A DNA stretch of 64,000 nucleotides from Acinetobacter haemolyticus (GTDB lineage: Bacteria; Pseudomonadota; Gammaproteobacteria; Pseudomonadales; Moraxellaceae), in NCBI RefSeq assembly GCF_900406815.1, contig NZ_OVCN01000016.1, positions 1 to 64,000 of the forward strand, written 5' to 3'. Position numbers and translations under genes: made by a program. Positions 30,609 through 39,501 of this stretch are shown piece after piece. The stretch's first letter is position 1. Every line of letters begins with the position of its first letter. The notes beneath the pieces are model-generated. The model was not told the origin of the DNA. It searched no databases and saw only the letters and a program-made list of their open reading frames with translations.

Positions 30609-30974
30609 TCAATTTGCCCAGAAAATCTGGATACCCCAGATTGCGTACACGAACACTGAAATAATGACAGCAGAAGTCAACACAAGGCGTAAGCCTGAAG
30701 CCGAAGGCCCCATTTGACGAGTCGTTACATAGTCAGTAAAGACTTGCCACATTCCAATCCATGCGTGAGCAACAAGTGATAGAACTGCTAATAAAGAAAA
30801 AATCTTCATTGGCAAAGTCAGCATAAAGCCAGCCCATTGTTCATAACCGAATCCACTGTTACAAAGGATCCAGCCTAAAATGACAACTGTATATGCAGCT
30901 AAAACCACAGCACTTACACGTTGGATATACCAATCGCGAGAACCTGAACCTGTTAAACCTGTAGCACTTTTCAT
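30609..30974 (-). CDS. sdhD: Succinate dehydrogenase membrane anchor subunit
   Basis: A 121-residue membrane protein with three transmembrane helices. It contains the RDWYIQRVSAVVLAAYT first helix and HAWIGMWQVFTDYV, which matches the SdhD family and carries the haem/quinone region. Together with SdhC it anchors complex II and reduces ubiquinone. I chose ATG 30974, which overlaps the sdhC stop (TAATG) and gives the usual length. An ATG at 30989 would add five residues and a 16-bp overlap with sdhC, with no better ribosome-binding site. Confidence 0.93.
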   Translation of the reverse strand: MKSATGLTGSGSRDWYIQRVSAVVLAAYTVVILGWILCNSGFGYEQWAGFMLTLPMKIFSLLAVLSLVAHAWIGMWQVFTDYVTTRQMGPSASGLRLVLTSAVIISVFVYAIWGIQIFWAN

Positions 30975-31375
30975 TAGAACATAATCCATACAAAAGCTGC
31001 GACAATACTGATCACAGATAAGATCAACGAAACTGTAGCCGCAATACGACCACTTTGTAGTTCCTCAGCAAAACCAAGGTCTGCAAGAAGATGTTTAATC
31101 CCTGCAATAAAGTGGAAAAGTAAACCTGCTACAAATACCCATACGATGAAACGTACAAAGATATTTCCGAATACGACATTTTTAACGTAGTCAAATCCTT
31201 CTGGTGAAGATAAAGATTTATCCAAAATCCACAAAAGAACAGCGACTAATAAGAAAACGATTACACCTGATAGACGGTGTAGAATTGATGCAATAGCCAC
31301 GGGTGAGCGTAAATTTACCGCTAACACCTGACCCATGGACAAATTGACAGGTCTGTTGCTTTTCACAGCGGGCAT
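30974..31375 (-). CDS. sdhC: Succinate dehydrogenase cytochrome b556 subunit
   Basis: A 133-residue membrane protein with three helices. The NRPVNLSMGQ and AIASILHRLSGVIVFL motifs are classic SdhC, and the LLFHFIAGIKHLLADLGF segment carries the haem-ligand His. It is the first gene of sdhCDAB. Start is slightly uncertain: AGG directly abuts ATG 31375, so a GTG at 31366, eight bases after AGGA, could also be used. A promoter candidate with TATAAT lies ~100 bp upstream. Confidence 0.94.
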   Translation of the reverse strand: MPAVKSNRPVNLSMGQVLAVNLRSPVAIASILHRLSGVIVFLLVAVLLWILDKSLSSPEGFDYVKNVVFGNIFVRFIVWVFVAGLLFHFIAGIKHLLADLGFAEELQSGRIAATVSLILSVISIVAAFVWIMF

Positions 31376-32275
31376 CCTGTAGGTAGAAACTCCAACTGGA
31401 GTTTGTTTGAATTAATTCAAAGGAAAGCTGGCATTGTCAGGCAAGCACAGCACATGCCTAACCTATATAACGACACCGAATTATAAGACGTGAAATATCA
31501 AAATACAAACAATCAACTTTCGCTTTAGTCTAAAAAAGCTATAAATAAGAATCATTCACAGAAATAATTATATCAACCATATAAAATTAACATCCAAAAA
31601 CATCTCATCTAATTGTTTTATATACAAATGTAAAAAGACATGCAATTTTTTCGTTTACCCCCTGTTTACTACAGTTTTTCTATTTTATTTCATCAAATAT
31701 TCATAGTTCTAAGCTTAAAATTGGGTTCAAAACATCAATTCTAAATATTGTCAAAAATAATACCCCTCATTTTGATATTAAATATAAATAAGCAATAAAC
31801 TATTTTTCAAATTGATTTAAAAAAAGAATAAGTCATTTTTTATACAAATGAATGCACCATAATGAATCGATTCTGTATTTTAAAATACATTTTTAAGATA
31901 ATTTTTTAACCATTATTTCAGGCTAATGCTTGAGTTATATAAGCATTATGATTCACATAAGTATTTATTTTATAAGCACCAAAATATTGCCAAAATAAAA
32001 ATTTACTTACAATTGTACTGATGCTTCATTTTTTTTATGCACCTAAAACTTGATTTGACATATTATACTCGACCGGTGCTGTGATTTTACTCAGTTTTTT
32101 CTTCGATAAAGCATGACTCATTGGCTGTAGCAACGTCATTTTTATCCCTAAGTATAATTGACAAAATTTTAGTAGCCACTACTCTTATAGCAAATTTTGA
32201 CACCGTCTGATTCGCACATGACAAGATTAGGATTTCGAGTCAGATAATCATTCACCAGGACAGGAGATCTATTGA
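31376..32275. other. 900-bp divergent intergenic region between sdhC and gltA
   Basis: No credible gene on either strand; extremely AT-rich between ~31550 and 32060. It must hold the divergent promoters of sdhCDAB and gltA. TTGACA (32055-32060) overlapping TATTATACT (32061-32069) near the gltA side is suggestive, but the boxes do not have usable spacing. The long gap in a compact genome suggests a long gltA leader, multiple promoters or an undetected sRNA. Confidence 0.6.
31480..31508 (-). promoter_or_regulatory. Candidate sdhCDAB promoter
   Basis: On the minus strand a perfect -10 TATAAT (31480-31485) is preceded after 17 bp by TTGTAT (31503-31508, three of six matches to the -35 consensus). 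It lies ~105 bp upstream of sdhC. Confidence 0.45.
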
Positions 32276-33550
32276 ATGTCTGCAGCAACTGGCAAAAAAG
32301 CCGTATTAAAGCTTGATGGCAAAGAAATTGAATTACCAATTTACAGCGGCACATTGGGCCCAGATGTAATTGACGTTAAAGATGTATTAGCATCAGGTCA
32401 CTTTACTTTCGATCCTGGTTTTATGGCGACAGCGGCTTGCGAATCTAAGATCACATTCATTGATGGTGACAAAGGTGTTTTATTACACCGTGGCTATCCA
32501 ATTGATCAATTAGCAACTCAAGCGGACTACTTAGAAACTTGTTATTTACTTTTAAATGGCGAGCTTCCAAATACTGAGCAAAAAGCAGAATTTGACGCAA
32601 AAGTACGTAACCACACGATGGTTCACGATCAAGTTAGCCGTTTCTTCAATGGTTTCCGTCGTGATGCTCATCCTATGGCGATCATGGTTGGTGTCGTTGG
32701 TGCTTTATCTGCGTTCTATCACAATGCATTTGACATCGAAGATGTTAACCACCGTGAAATTACTGCGATTCGTTTGATCGCTAAGATTCCTACGCTTGCT
32801 GCGTGGAGTTACAAATACACTGTAGGTCAACCATTCATTTATCCACGTAATGATTTAAATTACGCTGAAAACTTCCTACACATGATGTTTGCTACGCCTG
32901 CAGACCGTGACTATAAAGTAAATCCTGTTCTTGCTCGCGCAATGGATCGTATTTTCACGCTTCATGCTGACCACGAACAAAATGCATCGACTTCTACAGT
33001 TCGTCTTGCTGGCTCTACTGGTGCAAACCCATATGCATGTATCTCTTCAGGTATTTCTGCGCTTTGGGGACCTGCTCACGGCGGTGCAAACGAAGCTGTA
33101 CTTAAAATGCTAGATGAAATTGGTAGCGTAGAAAACGTTGCTGAATTCATGGAAAAAGTGAAGCGTAAAGAAGTTAAACTCATGGGCTTCGGTCACCGTG
33201 TGTATAAAAACTTCGATCCACGTGCGAAAGTCATGAAGCAAACTTGTGACGAAGTACTTGAAGCATTAGGTATTAACGATCCACAACTTGCTCTTGCAAT
33301 GGAACTTGAACGCATTGCACTTAGCGATCCGTACTTCGTTGAACGTAAGCTTTATCCAAACGTAGATTTCTACTCAGGTATCATCTTAAAAGCGATCGGT
33401 ATCCCAACAGAAATGTTTACTGTAATCTTTGCTCTTGCACGTACTGTTGGTTGGATCAGCCACTGGTTAGAAATGCACAGCGCACCTTACAAAATCGGTC
33501 GTCCTCGTCAGCTTTATACTGGCGAAACTCAACGCGACATCAAACGTTAA
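32276..33550 (+). CDS. gltA: Citrate synthase
   Basis: A 424-residue type II (hexameric, NADH-sensitive in gammaproteobacteria) citrate synthase that condenses oxaloacetate and acetyl-CoA. Catalytic motifs: [15 protein letters not shown] and [12 protein letters not shown], then [15 protein letters not shown] with the second His and the C-terminal Asp-containing [18 protein letters not shown] 32276 has CAGGAG nine bases upstream. It is transcribed alone, divergently from the sdh-suc cluster, and ends in its own terminator. Confidence 0.97.
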   Translation: MSAATGKKAVLKLDGKEIELPIYSGTLGPDVIDVKDVLASGHFTFDPGFMATAACESKITFIDGDKGVLLHRGYPIDQLATQADYLETCYLLLNGELPNTEQKAEFDAKVRNHTMVHDQVSRFFNGFRRDAHPMAIMVGVVGALSAFYHNAFDIEDVNHREITAIRLIAKIPTLAAWSYKYTVGQPFIYPRNDLNYAENFLHMMFATPADRDYKVNPVLARAMDRIFTLHADHEQNASTSTVRLAGSTGANPYACISSGISALWGPAHGGANEAVLKMLDEIGSVENVAEFMEKVKRKEVKLMGFGHRVYKNFDPRAKVMKQTCDEVLEALGINDPQLALAMELERIALSDPYFVERKLYPNVDFYSGIILKAIGIPTEMFTVIFALARTVGWISHWLEMHSAPYKIGRPRQLYTGETQRDIKR

Positions 33551-33569
33551 TTTTCCAAAATTAATGTGA

Positions 33570-33595
33570 GAAAAGCTGCCTAATGGCAGCTTTTC
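33570..33595 (+). terminator. Hairpin terminator after gltA
   Basis: 11-bp perfect stem GAAAAGCTGCC / GGCAGCTTTTC with TAAT loop. The T-run is short, so efficiency is uncertain; it separates gltA from the convergent DUF1289 gene. Confidence 0.82.
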
Positions 33596-33615
33596 CGTTT
33601 TAGCTTTCAGTCAAA

Positions 33616-34104
33616 TCATTCATCATCTTCGATCAAGCGCATTAAATTGTGGCTAATGCCATCTGCACGCAGCCATGCCAACTCATAGCTTGCTTTTGCC
33701 AAAGCTAGTACCCGTCGTTCAAACTCATCCCAAATCGGTTTGACCTGTGTATCTACAATCCCTAACCCACTCTCTTGGGCCAAATACTTATTTTTCTCAC
33801 AAATTTTCAAGGCATGATAAAGCTTACGTCCCCGACTCGCAGTTTCTAGAACGCGAATTCTTTTATGCTGAATAAACCCCTCAACCTGTTGAAGGTCTGC
33901 ATTTGGCAATAAAGGCACCAAGATTTGATCCAACTGCGTATCTAAACGATTCCAAACTGCTAAACGCTGTTCTGGCGTATAGGTATTCCACTGAATGACT
34001 TCATGATTAAAACGGCGACATCCACGACAGACCAGATCACCAAATACCGTTGAGCAACGCCCTGCACATGGCGTCAATGATGGAATTCGACGATCATTAC
34101 TCAA
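33616..34104 (-). CDS. DUF1289 family protein
   Basis: A 162-residue protein whose first ~55 residues form the DUF1289 module with four cysteines: PCAGRCS and VCRGCRR followed by NHEVIQWN. These cysteines probably bind a metal or iron-sulfur cluster. The C-terminal part is helical and specific to this lineage. The start codon is TTG at 34104, supported by AGGAG seven bases upstream; no in-frame ATG is nearby. It is divergent from trhO. The function is unknown. Confidence 0.85.
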   Translation of the reverse strand: MSNDRRIPSLTPCAGRCSTVFGDLVCRGCRRFNHEVIQWNTYTPEQRLAVWNRLDTQLDQILVPLLPNADLQQVEGFIQHKRIRVLETASRGRKLYHALKICEKNKYLAQESGLGIVDTQVKPIWDEFERRVLALAKASYELAWLRADGISHNLMRLIEDDE

Positions 34105-34214
34105 AATTAACTCCTATAAAACCATATTTATTTTATGGTTTTCTCGCTTATTTTAAAATTTCGCGCTAAAATATGCGCCTTTATTTTCCTATCTTAATAC
34201 ATTTGGAGTTATCC

Positions 34215-35147
34215 ATGAACGCTACTGTAGAACAGCTTGCACCTGTAGAACAGCAAGCGACCAATAATTGGGTTGTTGCAGCACTATATCAATTTAAAGA
34301 AGTTTCGGATGCAGCCGATCTGCAAAAACGTCTTTTAGACTTAGTGAATAGCATCAATTTATGTGGAACTCTGATTGTTGCCCCAGAAGGAATTAATGGT
34401 ACGGTTGCAGGTGATCGCGCTGCGATTGATGCAGTCCACCAATTTTTGCTGAACGAAGGTTTCAACGAAATGGAATATAAAGAGTCTTTTAGCTCTGATA
34501 AACCATTCCGTAAAATGAAGATTAAATTAAAAAAAGAAATCGTAACTTTAGGTGTGGAAGTAAAGCCACGAGATCTGGTTGGTCATTATCTTGATCCAAA
34601 AGAATGGAATGAGCTGATCAGCCGTGATGATGTTATCTTGATTGATACACGTAACGATTATGAATATAAAGCAGGCACATTTAAGGGCGCGATTGACCCT
34701 AAAACAGAGTCTTTTCGAGAGTTTCCAGAATACGTAAAACAAAACCTTGAGCAACATAAAGATAAAAAAATTGCAATGTTCTGTACAGGTGGTATTCGTT
34801 GCGAAAAATCGACCTCTCTGCTCTTACAAGAAGGATTCAATGAGGTTTATCACCTTAAAGGCGGTATTCTTAAATATCTCGAAGAAACACCTGCTGAAGA
34901 AAGCATGTGGGAAGGCGAATGCTTCGTCTTTGATGGTCGTACTGCCGTGACTCATGGTGTTGAAGAAGGCGAGAATATCAAATGCCATGCGTGTGGTTGG
35001 CCTTTAACCCAAGAAGAAGCATCACTACCAAGTTATGAACATGGGGTTTCTTGTGTTTTTTGTATTGATAAAACGACTGAAAAGCAAAAAGAAGGCTTCC
35101 GTATGCGTCAGTCACAAATTGCAGCGGCAAAAAGAAAGCGTTTATAA
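34215..35147 (+). CDS. trhO: tRNA uridine(34) hydroxylase TrhO
   Basis: A 310-residue protein of the YceA/TrhO family, which makes 5-hydroxyuridine at tRNA position 34 in an oxygen-dependent reaction. It has an N-terminal acylphosphatase-like domain (GTLIVAPEGINGTVAG) and a rhodanese domain (~130-235) with the active-site Cys in MFCTGGIRCEKST, followed by a C-terminal Cys-rich segment (CHACGWPL, CVFCID). ATG 34215 is chosen because GGAGTT lies seven bases upstream; the longer frame from 34173 has no ribosome-binding site. Confidence 0.93.
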   Translation: MNATVEQLAPVEQQATNNWVVAALYQFKEVSDAADLQKRLLDLVNSINLCGTLIVAPEGINGTVAGDRAAIDAVHQFLLNEGFNEMEYKESFSSDKPFRKMKIKLKKEIVTLGVEVKPRDLVGHYLDPKEWNELISRDDVILIDTRNDYEYKAGTFKGAIDPKTESFREFPEYVKQNLEQHKDKKIAMFCTGGIRCEKSTSLLLQEGFNEVYHLKGGILKYLEETPAEESMWEGECFVFDGRTAVTHGVEEGENIKCHACGWPLTQEEASLPSYEHGVSCVFCIDKTTEKQKEGFRMRQSQIAAAKRKRL

Positions 35148-35162
35148 ATTTTTCTCGCAATT

Positions 35163-35192
35163 AAAAAGCCTTAGTTAATACTAAGGCTTTTT
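35163..35192 (+). terminator. Rho-independent terminator of trhO
   Basis: 12-bp stem (35163-35174 and 35181-35192), core AGCCTTAG / CTAAGGCT, ending in T. Confidence 0.92.
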
Positions 35193-35289
35193 AATTTGGT
35201 TAAGATTGTTAACCAATCATTTATTGAGCACTAATTAAATAGCAACTATTCTTAATTACACAAAATACATTTAGTAGATTTAAAGACAT

Positions 35290-35910
35290 ATGGGATTAGA
35301 AAATTGGGTCTTATCCATCATGGAGAAACTTGGTTATCTTGGTATCGCATTTTTAATGTTTCTCGATAATGTTTTCCCTCCTATTCCATCAGAAGTGATC
35401 ATGCCCTCAGCAGGCTATACCGCTTCTAAGGGAGATTTAAGTTTAATCGGTGTAATCATCGCAGGGAGTGCAGGCTCTTTATTGGCTGCCATGCTGCTAT
35501 ATTGGATTGGTCGAAAAATTCCACAACATCGTTTATTAGGTTTTATAGCGCGTTATGGAAAATATTTAAGAATAAGTACAACGGATTGGCATAAGTCTTT
35601 AAGCTGGTTCGAAAAACATGGGCATCGTGTGGTTTTTTTTGGTCGGATGATTCCAGCTGTACGCTCATTGATTAGCATTCCAGCAGGAATGAGTAGAATG
35701 CCCTTTCATAAATTCATAAGTTACAGTGCTGCAGGAACAGTGATTTGGACGAGCTTGCTTGCGTATATAGGTTATCATTTTAGTGAAAACCAAGCTTTAA
35801 TGACTGCTGTCATTCAGCGGTTCGGCTATATCGTTTTAAGCGCTGTAATCCTCTATGTGCTGTGGCGGTGGGCAAAGAAATTTTATTCAGCAAGAAATAA
35901 ATTTAAATAA
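35290..35910 (+). CDS. DedA family membrane protein
   Basis: A 206-residue inner-membrane protein of the DedA/VTT (SNARE-associated) family, implicated in lipid scrambling (undecaprenyl phosphate or phospholipid transport) and envelope homeostasis. Family motifs: FLMFLDNVFPPIPSEVIMP with its buried acidic residue, and FGRMIPAVRSLISIPAGMSRMPF with the essential arginines. Four or five membrane segments are visible. It is 16 bp upstream of tpm and probably in the same transcript. Confidence 0.92.
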   Translation: MGLENWVLSIMEKLGYLGIAFLMFLDNVFPPIPSEVIMPSAGYTASKGDLSLIGVIIAGSAGSLLAAMLLYWIGRKIPQHRLLGFIARYGKYLRISTTDWHKSLSWFEKHGHRVVFFGRMIPAVRSLISIPAGMSRMPFHKFISYSAAGTVIWTSLLAYIGYHFSENQALMTAVIQRFGYIVLSAVILYVLWRWAKKFYSARNKFK

Positions 35911-35926
35911 AAGTGAGGTGTAAAAA

Positions 35927-36577
35927 ATGCAACACGATTTCTGGCATAACAAGTGGCAAACCAATAATATCGGTTTTCATCTCGATCAGCCTCACACCTT
36001 ACTGACACAATATCTGAGTTCGCTCAACCTGAATAAAAATGCTCGAATTTTTGTTCCTCTTTGCGGTAAAAGTTTAGATTTAGCTTGGTTGATCGATCAG
36101 GGTTATCATGTGATTGGTATCGATCTAAGTCCAGTTGCAATTCAAGATTTGATTGTAGAATTAGACCTCAATTTTAAAGAAATTCAGATGGGTAGGCTAA
36201 CTTATTATCAGCACGCACAGATCGAGCTATTTACGGGTGATTTCTTTGAATTAACAGCTGAACAACTTGGTAAAATAGATGCAATCTATGATCGAGCAGC
36301 ACTTATTGCCCTACCCGAGCACATGCGATCAGCATATACACAACATTTGCTTCAAATTACCAATCATGCACCACAACTTCTCATCAGCTTAGAATACGAT
36401 CAATCCCTATTAGCAGGGCCACCCTTTTCAGTTCCTGAATATGAGTTAACAGTGTATTATGCAAATCATTACGACATTAAATTACTCGCTTCCAATACAG
36501 AAAATTTGAAAGGTAAATTGATTGCTTATGAACATGCTTGGCATTTAAGTAAGCATTCAACAGTCAATAACGCTTAA
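35927..36577 (+). CDS. tpm: Thiopurine S-methyltransferase
   Basis: A 216-residue SAM-dependent methyltransferase of the TPMT family. It starts with FWHNKWQTNNIGFH, typical for bacterial Tpm, and has the SAM-binding motif FVPLCGKSLDLAWL followed by GIDLSP. The bacterial enzymes methylate thiopurines and selenium or tellurium oxyanions. ATG 35927 has GTGAGG upstream. It is convergent with the LysR gene. Confidence 0.93.
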   Translation: MQHDFWHNKWQTNNIGFHLDQPHTLLTQYLSSLNLNKNARIFVPLCGKSLDLAWLIDQGYHVIGIDLSPVAIQDLIVELDLNFKEIQMGRLTYYQHAQIELFTGDFFELTAEQLGKIDAIYDRAALIALPEHMRSAYTQHLLQITNHAPQLLISLEYDQSLLAGPPFSVPEYELTVYYANHYDIKLLASNTENLKGKLIAYEHAWHLSKHSTVNNA

Positions 36578-36648
36578 TTTAAAAATAAGTCATGCGCTTC
36601 TTGCTGAATGGATCAATATGTCTGGTTCATTCACAACAAGTCTATTGT

Positions 36649-37524
36649 TTAGCTCGAACCAAACTCTAACTGACTGGCTTGCATTTGCCCCCTTAGCCAA
36701 TCGCAAAATAATAATTTACGCACATCTCCCTCAAAAGGCTCCGCAGACAATAGAAAATATGCAGATTCATCTTGATATATAGAACTGATTGGTTGTAGCA
36801 ATTGATGTTTGATCTCGCGTTCAACCATGTAGGTCGAAACTAAAGTCGCGCCCAAACCAGCCAAGCAAGCTTCGATACACAAATAAAAGTGCTCTAGTTC
36901 TGTTTTAGAATAGCCTCGGAATTGTTCTAAATGCTTAAACTGAAATTGTTGCCACAATTTACTCCGTGATGTTGAAATAAATAACTGATTGGTTTGCTGA
37001 GTTATCTTACTCGCTGTAACACATAGCATTTGCTCATCAGCAATTTTCTCACTATAGATTGACTTACCCCAATCAAAATCATTTCGTCTCAAAGCTAAAT
37101 CGATATTTTGCAGTTTGAAATCAACCTTTCCTCCTCCTGTTAAGAGAGTAACCTCAAAGTCAGGATAAAGCTGCTTAAAATTAATTAGACGTGGTATCAG
37201 CCATTTCATTGCTAAAGTAGGTTCACATGAAAGGACCAGATTTTTTTGTACTACTGCTTGTTTATTTAATCGCATTAAACACTGGTCAATTTGCTGAAAA
37301 GCTTGCTGGCAGCAATCAAACAAAACTTCCCCTTCCGCAGTTAAACTGAGCTTTCTAGATGCCCGAATAAATAAAGTAAAGCCTAAAGCATCTTCTAAAT
37401 TTTTAATTTGTTTACTCACAGCACCCTGCGTCACAAATAAGCGTTCAGCCGCAACCGTCACACTTTCATAGTGGGCTGCAAAATAAAAAAACTTTAATGA
37501 ATTCAATGATAGACGCGCAAGCAT
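36649..37524 (-). CDS. LysR-family transcriptional regulator
   Basis: A 291-residue regulator. The N-terminal winged helix-turn-helix (~1-62) contains VAAERLFVTQGAVSKQIKNL and is followed by the linker helix and a substrate-binding domain (~90-290). It is divergent from the LysE-type exporter gene (103-bp gap), a common arrangement in which the regulator controls the exporter. The intergenic AT-rich region is where a LysR binding site would lie. The effector is unknown. ATG 37524 is used. Confidence 0.9.
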   Translation of the reverse strand: MLARLSLNSLKFFYFAAHYESVTVAAERLFVTQGAVSKQIKNLEDALGFTLFIRASRKLSLTAEGEVLFDCCQQAFQQIDQCLMRLNKQAVVQKNLVLSCEPTLAMKWLIPRLINFKQLYPDFEVTLLTGGGKVDFKLQNIDLALRRNDFDWGKSIYSEKIADEQMLCVTASKITQQTNQLFISTSRSKLWQQFQFKHLEQFRGYSKTELEHFYLCIEACLAGLGATLVSTYMVEREIKHQLLQPISSIYQDESAYFLLSAEPFEGDVRKLLFCDWLRGQMQASQLEFGSS

Positions 37525-37626
37525 TCCAAAAACTCATATATATGTACGAATTATTTTCGATTTTAAATATAACAAGATTATGAAAAATATAAAAATTATG
37601 TATAAATTCTTATTAGGAATAGATGA

Positions 37627-38232
37627 GTGAATGAAATATTAACAGTTAGTTTGATTACCTTACTTGCTGTCATCAGCCCTGGCGCAGACTTCGCACTTGT
37701 TACTCGAAATAGTTACTTGTATGGGCGAAATTTAGGAATTTGTACCGCCTATGGAATAGCATGTGGCGTTTGGTTCCATATTAGCTATAGTTTAATCGGC
37801 TTAAACTTTTTGAAAAACCTTCTTCCAGATTTTATTCAACTTATCCAATATATTGGCGCAGCATATCTCATATATATTGGTTATAAGACTTATACCCAAA
37901 CTACCGTTAAATTAAATGACGACCAGACAAACATCACTAGCTGGCAAGCATTCAAACATGGATTTTTAACCAATAGCTTAAATCCAAAAACAACCTTATT
38001 TGTGATGAGTATTTATTCTCAGATCATGACGATAGAGAACCAACTATTTACGCTCCTTGCTTATGGTATCTTTATTTCTAGTAGCCATCTGATCTGGTTC
38101 AGCTTAATTACGATTTTCTGCTCAACACCAGCGATTCGACACAAAATTTTAGCTAAGCAGCTCCTACTCAACCGATTGATTGGCATGATACTTAGTGGAT
38201 TAGGTCTGAGCTTGTTATTCGCAAACCTCTAA
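37627..38232 (+). CDS. LysE family translocator
   Basis: A 201-residue membrane exporter of the LysE/RhtB superfamily with five or six hydrophobic segments and the family motif ISPGADFALVTRNS near residues 16-29. Such proteins export amino acids or related small molecules; the substrate cannot be told. The start is GTG 37627, supported by AGGA eight bases upstream; the nearby ATGs are out of frame. It is probably regulated by the divergent LysR protein. A bidirectional terminator follows. Confidence 0.9.
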   Translation: MNEILTVSLITLLAVISPGADFALVTRNSYLYGRNLGICTAYGIACGVWFHISYSLIGLNFLKNLLPDFIQLIQYIGAAYLIYIGYKTYTQTTVKLNDDQTNITSWQAFKHGFLTNSLNPKTTLFVMSIYSQIMTIENQLFTLLAYGIFISSSHLIWFSLITIFCSTPAIRHKILAKQLLLNRLIGMILSGLGLSLLFANL

Positions 38233-38273
38233 ATTAAGATGGTTAAGTATAAAAACGATACAGCAAAAATCAT

Positions 38274-38298
38274 AAAAACGTCCATTACGGACGTTTTT
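38274..38298. terminator. Bidirectional terminator
   Basis: 10-bp stem AAAAACGTCC / GGACGTTTTT with loop ATTAC, between the convergent LysE and UPF0149 genes. Confidence 0.9.
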
Positions 38299-38355
38299 AA
38301 TTAATCTTTTTGTAATACGCAGGCTTCAACCTTACGCAGCACAAGAGCTACACCT

Positions 38356-38880
38356 TTAGCTAGGCGTATGATACATGAGATAAATCTCATTTAAATTATC
38401 TGGAATTTCTTCTGCCAATTCATCCATGAGTTGACCATTGCGACGGAAAGACTCCATTTGTGGATCTTCTTCATCAATACCACTAAACACCATAATTGGT
38501 AGAGTCAAATCAACTAATTGCTCTTCATATTCAGGTGCAAACCAAGCATCTTCATTTAAGAACATCGCATCCACAAAGCCGACGCTCCAATCACCTAAAC
38601 TTGAATCAACTTCGGCTTCTTCGATTTCAAATGGAAATTCAATTCCATCTTCATTCGCCAAGTTCTGACGAATAGATTCCAACCAAAGTTTGATTTGCTC
38701 AATCACCTCAGTTGGGACTTTCTTTTGATTGCTCTCAAAAAGTTCATCCAACCAGCGGTCAAAAGTTGGACCGACAGCAATTGCGCATAAAAAGCCATGA
38801 GTTGCAGCGAAATCTAGACCGTATTCGTTTTGATCACCGTCAAGATAATTACTCAATAAGTCTAAATCTAACGTGCTCAT
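38356..38880 (-). CDS. UPF0149 / YecA family protein
   Basis: A 174-residue acidic soluble protein. The pattern LDGDQNEYGLDFAATHGFLCAI near the N-terminus and GDWSVGFVDAMFL in the middle are characteristic of UPF0149 (YgfB/YecA). It lacks the C-terminal SEC-C zinc motif of E. coli YecA. The function is poorly known; Pseudomonas YgfB acts as a transcriptional antagonist. It is followed upstream, 71 bp away on the same strand, by a small acidic protein gene, so the two may share a transcript. Confidence 0.88.
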   Translation of the reverse strand: MSTLDLDLLSNYLDGDQNEYGLDFAATHGFLCAIAVGPTFDRWLDELFESNQKKVPTEVIEQIKLWLESIRQNLANEDGIEFPFEIEEAEVDSSLGDWSVGFVDAMFLNEDAWFAPEYEEQLVDLTLPIMVFSGIDEEDPQMESFRRNGQLMDELAEEIPDNLNEIYLMYHTPS

Positions 38881-38951
38881 TCTCTATCCAATTCTAAAAA
38901 TACATCGTCAACAGCATAACATTGTAGACTCTAAAATCTTAGTAATTTTGC

Positions 38952-39158
38952 TTAATCTTCGTCATCAAAATCGTCATCGTCGAAATCATAGTCAAAATCT
39001 TTTAATTCTCGCTCTAAACGGCGTTGCGCTAACAAATCATCGATTAAACGGCGCTTTTCTAATGATTCTTTAGCGCTAAGCTTGCCTGATGACTCATCAA
39101 AACCAGCGTCGTCTTCACCGTAGTTATCATCATCTAGTTCAAAATCTGTAGAAGACAC
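38952..39158 (-). CDS. Small very acidic protein, possibly PA3496-like
   Basis: A 68-residue protein rich in Asp and Glu at both ends, with a central basic helix (SLEKRRLIDDLLAQRRLERE) and an FDYDFDDDDFDDED tail. This layout resembles the small proteins of the PA3496 family, but the match is from memory and weak. The start is GTG 39158, because TGAGGT lies five bases upstream; a TTG at 39170 overlaps that site. It is divergent from rpoD across 343 bp. Confidence 0.7.
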   Translation of the reverse strand: MSSTDFELDDDNYGEDDAGFDESSGKLSAKESLEKRRLIDDLLAQRRLERELKDFDYDFDDDDFDDED

Positions 39159-39501
39159 TAAGTACCTCAAATGAAAAAATGTTAATGGGCCTAGCCGCTA
39201 TTTATCTGTCTTAGATTTTCTTGTCAAGTTTTATTTGCTTTTTTTACTATAAAACGTAGTTTTGTACTTTTTTTCGGCAGTTTTTTTGTGTATTTATAAT
39301 CTAAGAACCTCATGTATAAAAACACCTTTAGGAATTTTAGGCTTGAAAAAATACGACACACCCCCATATTCAAAAAATCATTGGAAAATAAAACCTATTT
39401 TTTATTTAGTGCAAACGGATCAAATCCAAAACATTCCTCGTGAATTGTGCTATCATGCACGGTTTTTCACCGCCACAGATTCAACAAAAGAGTAAGCAAA
39501 G
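39159..39501. promoter_or_regulatory. Divergent upstream region of rpoD
   Basis: An AT-rich stretch with no credible gene. An extended -10 candidate TGCTATCAT (39448-39456) lies ~45 bp before the rpoD start; its -35 is poor. The small acidic gene on the other strand must also start here. Confidence 0.4.

Noticed and set aside
32050..32069. gltA promoter from TTGACA plus TATACT
   Set aside because: The two boxes are adjacent or overlapping, so no 16-18-bp spacer is possible.
31376..32275. Possible tRNA gene in the sdhC-gltA gap
   Set aside because: No cloverleaf-like pattern or T-loop GGTTCRANYCC sequence; the stretch is too AT-rich.
32169..32354. Short minus-strand frame overlapping the gltA start
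   Set aside because: No ribosome-binding site, no recognisable feature, and it overlaps the gltA leader and coding start.
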